In this document: in pieces, positions 60,112 through 64,000 of the stretch | Layout of the letters: every line of letters starts with the position of its first letter | Position numbering within the stretch: the first letter of the stretch is position 1 | From: an uncultured Bacteroidales bacterium | Lineage (GTDB): Bacteria; Bacteroidota; Bacteroidia; Bacteroidales; Paludibacteraceae | Direction of reading: 5' to 3' | Assembly: GCA_946186915.1 (NCBI GenBank) | Contig: CAMHOY010000003.1 | Span: forward strand, 110,888 to 174,887 | Length of the DNA: 64,000 nucleotides | The notes under the pieces: generated by a model | Seen by the model: the letters and a program-made list of their open reading frames with translations, nothing else | Databases searched by the model: none | What the model was told of the DNA's origin: nothing | Made by a program: the position numbers and the translations under genes

Positions 60112-61044
60112 ATGACTAATCTCCAATCGCAAATATCAAATCAATGTTCACAGGCCCACCGAAGTGGGTTTGTGAACATTGTTGGTAATCCCAACGTCGG
60201 CAAATCAACACTCATGAATGCCTTGGTGGGCGAACGCCTCTCGATCATTACGTCAAAGGCGCAGACGACCCGGCATCGTATCATGGGCATCGTCAACGGG
60301 GATGATTATCAAATGGTTTATTCCGATACACCCGGTGTCCTCTCGCCGAGCTACCAACTCCAGCGACAGATGCTCGAGTTCTCCCGCTCGGCCCTCGTGG
60401 ATGCCGACGTGCTCTTGTACGTCACGGAACCACAAGACACCATCGACCGCAACCCCGACTTCATCGACAAAGTCAAGAAGATGGCTACCGCGGGCACCCG
60501 CGTGTTCCTTATTATCAATAAGATAGACCTCACGACCCAGGATACCTTGGATAACCTCGTCAACTTCTGGCATAACCAATTGCCCGAAGCCGAGATCTTC
60601 CCCATCTCTGCGCAGGAACACTTTGGAGTAGACCAGCTCTTCGAAGCAATCAAAGAAGCTCTTCCGGTCGGACCGCCGTTCTTCCCGAAGGACCAACTGA
60701 CCGATAAGTCCGAGCGCTTCTTTGTCAACGAGATCATACGCGAGAAGATACTTCTTAACTATGACAAGGAGATCCCGTACTCCGTCGAAGTAGAGGTGGA
60801 ATCCTTTCTTGAAGAAGAAGACATCGTGCGTATCTCGGCGGTGATTTATTGCGAAAGGGACAGCCAGAAAGGCATCATCATCGGAAAGGCCGGTACCGCC
60901 TTGAAACGGGTAGGAAGTCAAGCCCGTAAGGATATTGAAGACTTCTTGCAAAAGAAAGTATTCCTCCAACTCTTCGTCAAAGTGGACAAAGACTGGCGCT
61001 CCAACACCGGCCGGCTCAAGCACTACGGCTACGACCTGACATGA
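60112..61044 (+). CDS. era: GTPase Era
   Basis: 310 residues from the ATG at 60112; an earlier in-frame ATG (60094) lies inside the peptidase gene. Assists 16S rRNA and 30S maturation. GTPase motifs: GNPNVGKST near residue 26, DTPGVLSP near 74, NKIDL near 141, SAQEHFGVDQL near 170. KH domain near 225-300 (GIIIGKAGTALKRVGSQARKDIE). The first 16 residues (MTNLQSQISNQCSQAH) are extra relative to usual Era beginnings and are encoded by a heptamer repeat. A terminator follows. Confidence 0.95.
   Translation: MTNLQSQISNQCSQAHRSGFVNIVGNPNVGKSTLMNALVGERLSIITSKAQTTRHRIMGIVNGDDYQMVYSDTPGVLSPSYQLQRQMLEFSRSALVDADVLLYVTEPQDTIDRNPDFIDKVKKMATAGTRVFLIINKIDLTTQDTLDNLVNFWHNQLPEAEIFPISAQEHFGVDQLFEAIKEALPVGPPFFPKDQLTDKSERFFVNEIIREKILLNYDKEIPYSVEVEVESFLEEEDIVRISAVIYCERDSQKGIIIGKAGTALKRVGSQARKDIEDFLQKKVFLQLFVKVDKDWRSNTGRLKHYGYDLT
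60115..60155. repeat. Short tandem repeat, 7-nt unit aatcnca, in frame at the start of era
   Basis: Units aatctcc, aatcgca, aatatca, aatcaat right after the ATG, encoding NLQSQISNQ. The array forms the N-terminus of the protein. Confidence 0.65.
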
Positions 61045-61082
61045 CACGCCGCATGGAATAAACGGGTGTCAAGCCTCTTGAC

Positions 61083-61105
61083 CTGCCAATTTGGCAGTTT
61101 TTTTT
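61083..61105 (+). terminator. Terminator of era
   Basis: ctgcca - att - tggcag stem of 6 bp followed by eight T, 38 nt after the stop codon. Confidence 0.85.
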
Positions 61106-61127
61106 GTTTGGCATAGAGTTTGTCATT

Positions 61128-61171
61128 TCTAGGGTGACTAGGTCGCCTAGGATTCCTAGGATGCCTAGAAT
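61128..61171. repeat. CTAG tandem repeat, 9-nt unit, before dnaK
   Basis: Five units: ctagggtga, ctaggtcgc, ctaggattc, ctaggatgc, ctagaataa in the dnaK leader. Confidence 0.92.
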
Positions 61172-61203
61172 AATTTGAAAATTTAAAAGAAAGGAAAAAT
61201 ACT

Positions 61204-63123
61204 ATGTCTAAGATTATTGGAATTGACCTCGGTACCACGAACTCGTGTGTAGCCGTAATGGAGGGTAACGAACCCATCGTTATCGCAAACGCTGAAGGTA
61301 AACGTACTACTCCTTCTGTAGTCGGATTCATCGAGGGCGGTGAGCGCAAAGTAGGTGACCCTGCTAAACGTCAAGCTATCACAAACCCGACCAAAACTAT
61401 CTATTCTATCAAACGTTTCATGGGTGAGACCTATGACCGCTTGCAATCAGAAATCGCGCGTGTTCCTTATAAAGTAACCAAGGGTGACAACAACACCCCG
61501 CGTGTGGACATCGACGGACGTCTCTATACTCCGCAGGAGATCTCGGCGATCATCCTTCAGAAGATGAAAAAGACCGCTGAGGACTACCTCGGACAAGAAG
61601 TCACCGAAGCTGTCATCACCGTGCCGGCATACTTCAACGACTCGCAGCGTCAGGCTACTAAGGAAGCCGGCGAGATCGCAGGTCTGAACGTACGCCGTAT
61701 CGTCAATGAGCCGACCGCAGCTGCCCTGGCTTATGGCCTCGACAAGTCCAACAAGGATATGAAGATTGTGGTCTTCGACTGCGGTGGTGGTACACACGAT
61801 GTATCCGTGCTCGAGCTCGGCGACGGTGTCTTCGAAGTAAAAGCAACCGATGGTGATACCCACCTCGGAGGTGATGATTTCGACCACCGTATCATCGACT
61901 GGCTCGTTTCGGAGTTCAAGGCTGAGAACGGCGGTGCCGACCTGAGCAAAGACCCGATGGCTATGCAACGTCTGAAAGAGGCTGCTGAGAAAGCAAAGAT
62001 CGAGTTGTCTTCTTCTACCTCTACGGAAATCAACCTGCCGTATATCATGCCGGTAAACGGCGTTCCCGCTCACCTCGTTAAGACGCTGACCCGTGCGAAA
62101 TTTGAGCAACTGATTGACGATCTGATCCAACGTACTATCGCGCCGTGTAAGACCGCTCTTGAGCACGCCGGATTGAAGACCTCCGATATCGACGAGATCA
62201 TCCTCGTAGGTGGTTCGACACGTATCCCGGCTATCCAGGATGCTGTACAGAAGTTCTTCGGCAAAGCTCCGTCAAAGGGCGTTAACCCGGACGAGGTTGT
62301 CGCAGTCGGCGCAGCTATCCAAGGCGGTGTGCTAACAGGTGATGTCAAGGACGTTCTGCTCCTCGATGTAACCCCGCTGAGCCTTGGTATCGAGACCATG
62401 GGTGGTGTCATGACCAAGATGATCGAGGCCAACACCACTATCCCGACCAAGAAGACCGAGACCTTCACCACTGCTGTCGATAACCAGCCTTCTGTGGAGA
62501 TCGTCATCTATCAGGGCGAACGTCCTATGGCAGCGCAGAACAAACTGCTCGGTCGCTTCCACCTCGATGGCATCATGCCGGCACGTCGTGGAGAACCGCA
62601 GATCGAGGTAACCTTCGATATCGATGCGAACGGTATTCTGAATGTCACCGCCAAGGATAAAGCTACAGGCAAGGACGCGAAGATCCGTATCGAGGCTTCG
62701 TCCGGACTCTCTGACGAAGAGATCAAGCGAATGAAAGCCGAAGCGGAAGCCAATGCTGAAGCCGACAAGAAGGCCAAAGAGCAGGCTGACAAACTCAACA
62801 AAGCCGATGCTACCATCTTCCAGACCGAGAAACAACTCGCTGAACTCGGCGACAAGATCCCGGCTGACAAGAAAGCTCCGATCGAGGAAGCCCTCAAGAA
62901 ACTCAAAGAGGCGTACGAGAAACGCGACGCCGACGAGTGCGAGAAGTACAACAATGAGTTGATGTCTGCTTTCCAGGCTGCATCCGCAGAGATGTACGCC
63001 GCACAGCAACAGGCACAGGCCGGCGCACAACCCGGACCGCAAGGCCCGCAACCGGGTGCTGACAACGGCTCCAATAACGGCAATCCTTCTGCGGAAGATG
63101 TAGACTTTGAAGAAGTGAAATAA
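61204..63123 (+). CDS. dnaK: Chaperone DnaK (Hsp70)
   Basis: 639 residues. ATP-driven folding chaperone. Motifs: [16 protein letters not shown] near residue 6, [15 protein letters not shown] near 194 (the usual DLGGGTFD is here DCGGGTHD), [13 protein letters not shown] near 336, the substrate domain with [16 protein letters not shown] near 386, and a Gln/Gly/Pro-rich tail ending EDVDFEEVK, as in Bacteroidetes DnaK. No dnaJ or grpE is adjacent. The promoter is not of the common type seen elsewhere in the window. A terminator follows at 63164. Confidence 0.97.
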   Translation: MSKIIGIDLGTTNSCVAVMEGNEPIVIANAEGKRTTPSVVGFIEGGERKVGDPAKRQAITNPTKTIYSIKRFMGETYDRLQSEIARVPYKVTKGDNNTPRVDIDGRLYTPQEISAIILQKMKKTAEDYLGQEVTEAVITVPAYFNDSQRQATKEAGEIAGLNVRRIVNEPTAAALAYGLDKSNKDMKIVVFDCGGGTHDVSVLELGDGVFEVKATDGDTHLGGDDFDHRIIDWLVSEFKAENGGADLSKDPMAMQRLKEAAEKAKIELSSSTSTEINLPYIMPVNGVPAHLVKTLTRAKFEQLIDDLIQRTIAPCKTALEHAGLKTSDIDEIILVGGSTRIPAIQDAVQKFFGKAPSKGVNPDEVVAVGAAIQGGVLTGDVKDVLLLDVTPLSLGIETMGGVMTKMIEANTTIPTKKTETFTTAVDNQPSVEIVIYQGERPMAAQNKLLGRFHLDGIMPARRGEPQIEVTFDIDANGILNVTAKDKATGKDAKIRIEASSGLSDEEIKRMKAEAEANAEADKKAKEQADKLNKADATIFQTEKQLAELGDKIPADKKAPIEEALKKLKEAYEKRDADECEKYNNELMSAFQAASAEMYAAQQQAQAGAQPGPQGPQPGADNGSNNGNPSAEDVDFEEVK

Positions 63124-63163
63124 CCTTTGTTAGGTGCTCGGGGCGTCAGACCCGAGATAGAAT

Positions 63164-63195
63164 TCCCCCTCTCTCCCGTAGAGTGGGGGATTTTT
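63164..63195 (+). terminator. Terminator of dnaK
   Basis: ccccctctct - cccgt - agagtggggg (one T-T mismatch), then TTTTT, 41 nt after the stop codon. Confidence 0.82.
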
Positions 63196-63250
63196 CTTTT
63201 TCTCTCCGTCCATTTCCCCGGCATTGTATGCCGCTTTATTTCGTTTCTTT

Positions 63251-63290
63251 CAGGGCGATATTATCGCCCGCTCTCGTCTTTTTTTCTTCT
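63251..63290 (+). repeat. Hairpin unit GGGCGAT-ATT-ATCGCCC, copy 1
   Basis: Seven-pair hairpin followed by gctctcgtcttttttt. A related unit is at 63504. It lies in a 730-nt gap between dnaK and the next gene; between 63196 and 63690 I see no credible gene, only palindromes and G/C-rich sequence. Confidence 0.65.
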
Positions 63291-63503
63291 TGTCTGGGCT
63301 CGGGCATAGGCAGATTAGCCCTTCGCTATCCGCCCTCTGCGTGCGGACGGTTATTCGCCACATTCCGTCCTCTGTCTTTGTGTCACGTTTCACGAGGCCA
63401 CAAACGCCAGAGGCCTGCCCGGAATGTGCTCAATGCGGGTGTAGCCCATGCGGCGCGGGAAGGGCTGTTTACCTTCGGTGCTGCTCCCATTTTGTCTATT
63501 AGT

Positions 63504-63545
63504 AGGGGATGTTATCCCCGCCTTCGTCCTTTTTCCGCAATTTTA
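63504..63545 (+). repeat. Hairpin unit GGGGAT-GTT-ATCCCC, copy 2
   Basis: Six-pair hairpin followed by gccttcgtcctttttcc, parallel to the unit at 63251. It precedes the 61-nt element copy 3 by 50 nt. Confidence 0.65.
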
Positions 63546-63568
63546 TTCGGGCTTTGTTCATTTTGCCA

Positions 63569-63629
63569 TGGAGAAGTGCCTTGACTTGGCACTTCGAACG
63601 GAAGGAGCCGCGGGGAGCGTTGCTCCGAC
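63569..63629 (+). repeat. 61-nt structured element, copy 3 (TTGACTT loop)
   Basis: gaagtgcc - ttgactt - ggcacttc (8 perfect pairs), then gaacggaaggagc and gcggggagcgttgctccgac. Same length as the copies at 47250 and 48458, with no insertion or deletion. Confidence 0.88.
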
Positions 63630-63695
63630 CCAGACTCCATTCGGCGCCTTCTTGTGCATTTCGGTCGCATTTTTGCGGCCGTTTTTCTTTTTTAT

Positions 63696-63726
63696 TTGCG
63701 TATGTCATTTTTTTGTTGTAATTTTG
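63696..63726 (+). promoter_or_regulatory. Upstream promoter of the gene at 63858
   Basis: TTGCGTATGT start, TTG at 63696-63698, 20 nt with a T tract, TAATTTTG at 63719-63726. It is followed not by a clear gene but by a C/G-rich palindrome and a second promoter. Confidence 0.82.
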
Positions 63727-63733
63727 CGGCATG

Positions 63734-63777
63734 ATGTCCCCCGTTAAGCGGGGGAACGAGCGAAGCAGAGGAAAGGG
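63734..63777. repeat. GC-rich palindrome between two promoters
   Basis: tcccccgttaagcggggga, then gcagaggaaagggggc. Similar in kind to the intragenic C/G-rich inserts and to 48411-48434. Confidence 0.6.
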
Positions 63778-63804
63778 GGCTTTCGTAAAAAATCACGTGC
63801 ATAT

Positions 63805-63835
63805 TTGCACATGTCAAAAAAAAGCAGTACCTTTG
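63805..63835 (+). promoter_or_regulatory. Downstream promoter of the gene at 63858
   Basis: TTGCACATGT start, TTG at 63805-63807, 20 nt with an A tract, TACCTTTG at 63828-63835, 22 nt before the ATG. Confidence 0.9.
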
Positions 63836-63857
63836 CAGCCGCAAAGGTTTTAACACT

Positions 63858-64000
63858 ATGACAATAAATCAAATGTTCAATTTTACCCCCCCCAGTAGGG
63901 GAAATGTTGCAAAGCACGTCTCGCTTGCATTCTTAGGATTATTTTTTATTGGTGTTTTTGTATGCGGTTATCGTGCCGCTTCTTCTCCGGTCGAGGTCAG
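63858..64000 (+). CDS. Start of a secreted or membrane protein (3' end outside window)
   Basis: 47 codons, open to the right edge. Begins MTINQMFNFTPPSRGNVAKH, then a hydrophobic segment (LAFLGLFFIGVFVCGY) that may be a signal peptide or membrane anchor, then SSPVEV. The promoter 22 nt upstream supports a real gene. A run of eight C (63886-63893) lies in codons 10-12 and could slip. No family can be named from this fragment. Confidence 0.65.
   Translation, partial: MTINQMFNFTPPSRGNVAKHVSLAFLGLFFIGVFVCGYRAASSPVEV

Noticed and set aside
61045..61203. tRNA or other stable RNA gene between era and dnaK
   Set aside because: No cloverleaf, T-loop or CCA pattern; the space is filled by a terminator and the CTAG array. 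I found no tRNA or rRNA gene anywhere in the window.
63183..63747. Overlapping open frames of 60-133 codons after dnaK
   Set aside because: They run through hairpins and the structured element, and none has a promoter or family pattern.

Overview
The window is from a Bacteroidales chromosome, probably an uncultured gut or faecal lineage. Several signs agree: SusC/SusD-type glycan uptake proteins, BspA-type leucine-rich repeats, type IX secretion (T9SS) sorting tails, DUF3078, OmpA-free TonB barrel proteins, and promoters of the Bacteroidetes type (TTG at about -33, TAnnTTTG at about -7). I cannot name the genus.

Layout. 1-2681 (+): the 3' end of mutS2, an outer-membrane barrel protein and a lipoprotein phosphoesterase. 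2682-21963 (-): one tightly packed run of thirteen genes, recQ, rimO, HU, an HU-TM-LysM fusion, uvrA, a PglF-like dehydratase, a WecA-like transferase, an ABC-F ATPase, a deacetylase-like protein, two glycosyltransferases, a PL9-type pectate lyase and a BspA-like protein. Repair and translation genes thus share transcripts with surface-glycan genes. 22410-31001 (+): a glycan uptake operon (SLC45-type MFS carrier, lipoprotein, SusC, SusD, surface glycan-binding protein), facing a galK-galM-beta-galactosidase operon (31100-36052, -). 36210-37597 (+): an unknown membrane protein and a hemolysin III family protein. 37609-41268 (-): a 1219-residue T9SS surface protein. 41521-45698: DUF3078, a coiled-coil protein, zapA, rny and, on the other strand, trmN6.

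45700-48690 is a gene-poor accessory island. It holds an ArsG/DsbD-like transporter with histidine-rich loops, a DUF4160-DUF2442 pair, and several families of structured repeats. 48697-63123 (+): an NtrY-like histidine kinase, a TonB barrel protein, gdhA, kbl-tdh (threonine breakdown), an M16 peptidase, era and dnaK. 63124-63857 is again repeat-rich, and a new gene starts at 63858 and runs off the edge.

The most unusual content is repetitive. (1) A 61-nt element with three exactly equal-length copies (47250, 48458, 63569) keeps a TTGACTT loop while its stem changes by compensatory pairs. (2) Large inverted repeats carrying the motif AATCAAAAACGCG surround the island genes. (3) About thirty short tandem repeats of 7-11 nt, each locus with its own unit, lie between genes and, in frame, inside at least nine proteins. 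(4) GC-rich palindromic inserts lie in frame in five genes. (5) Eleven promoters share an unusually long pattern: TTG, exactly 20 nt, TAnnTTTG, with an extended TTGCryATrT start and an A/T tract.
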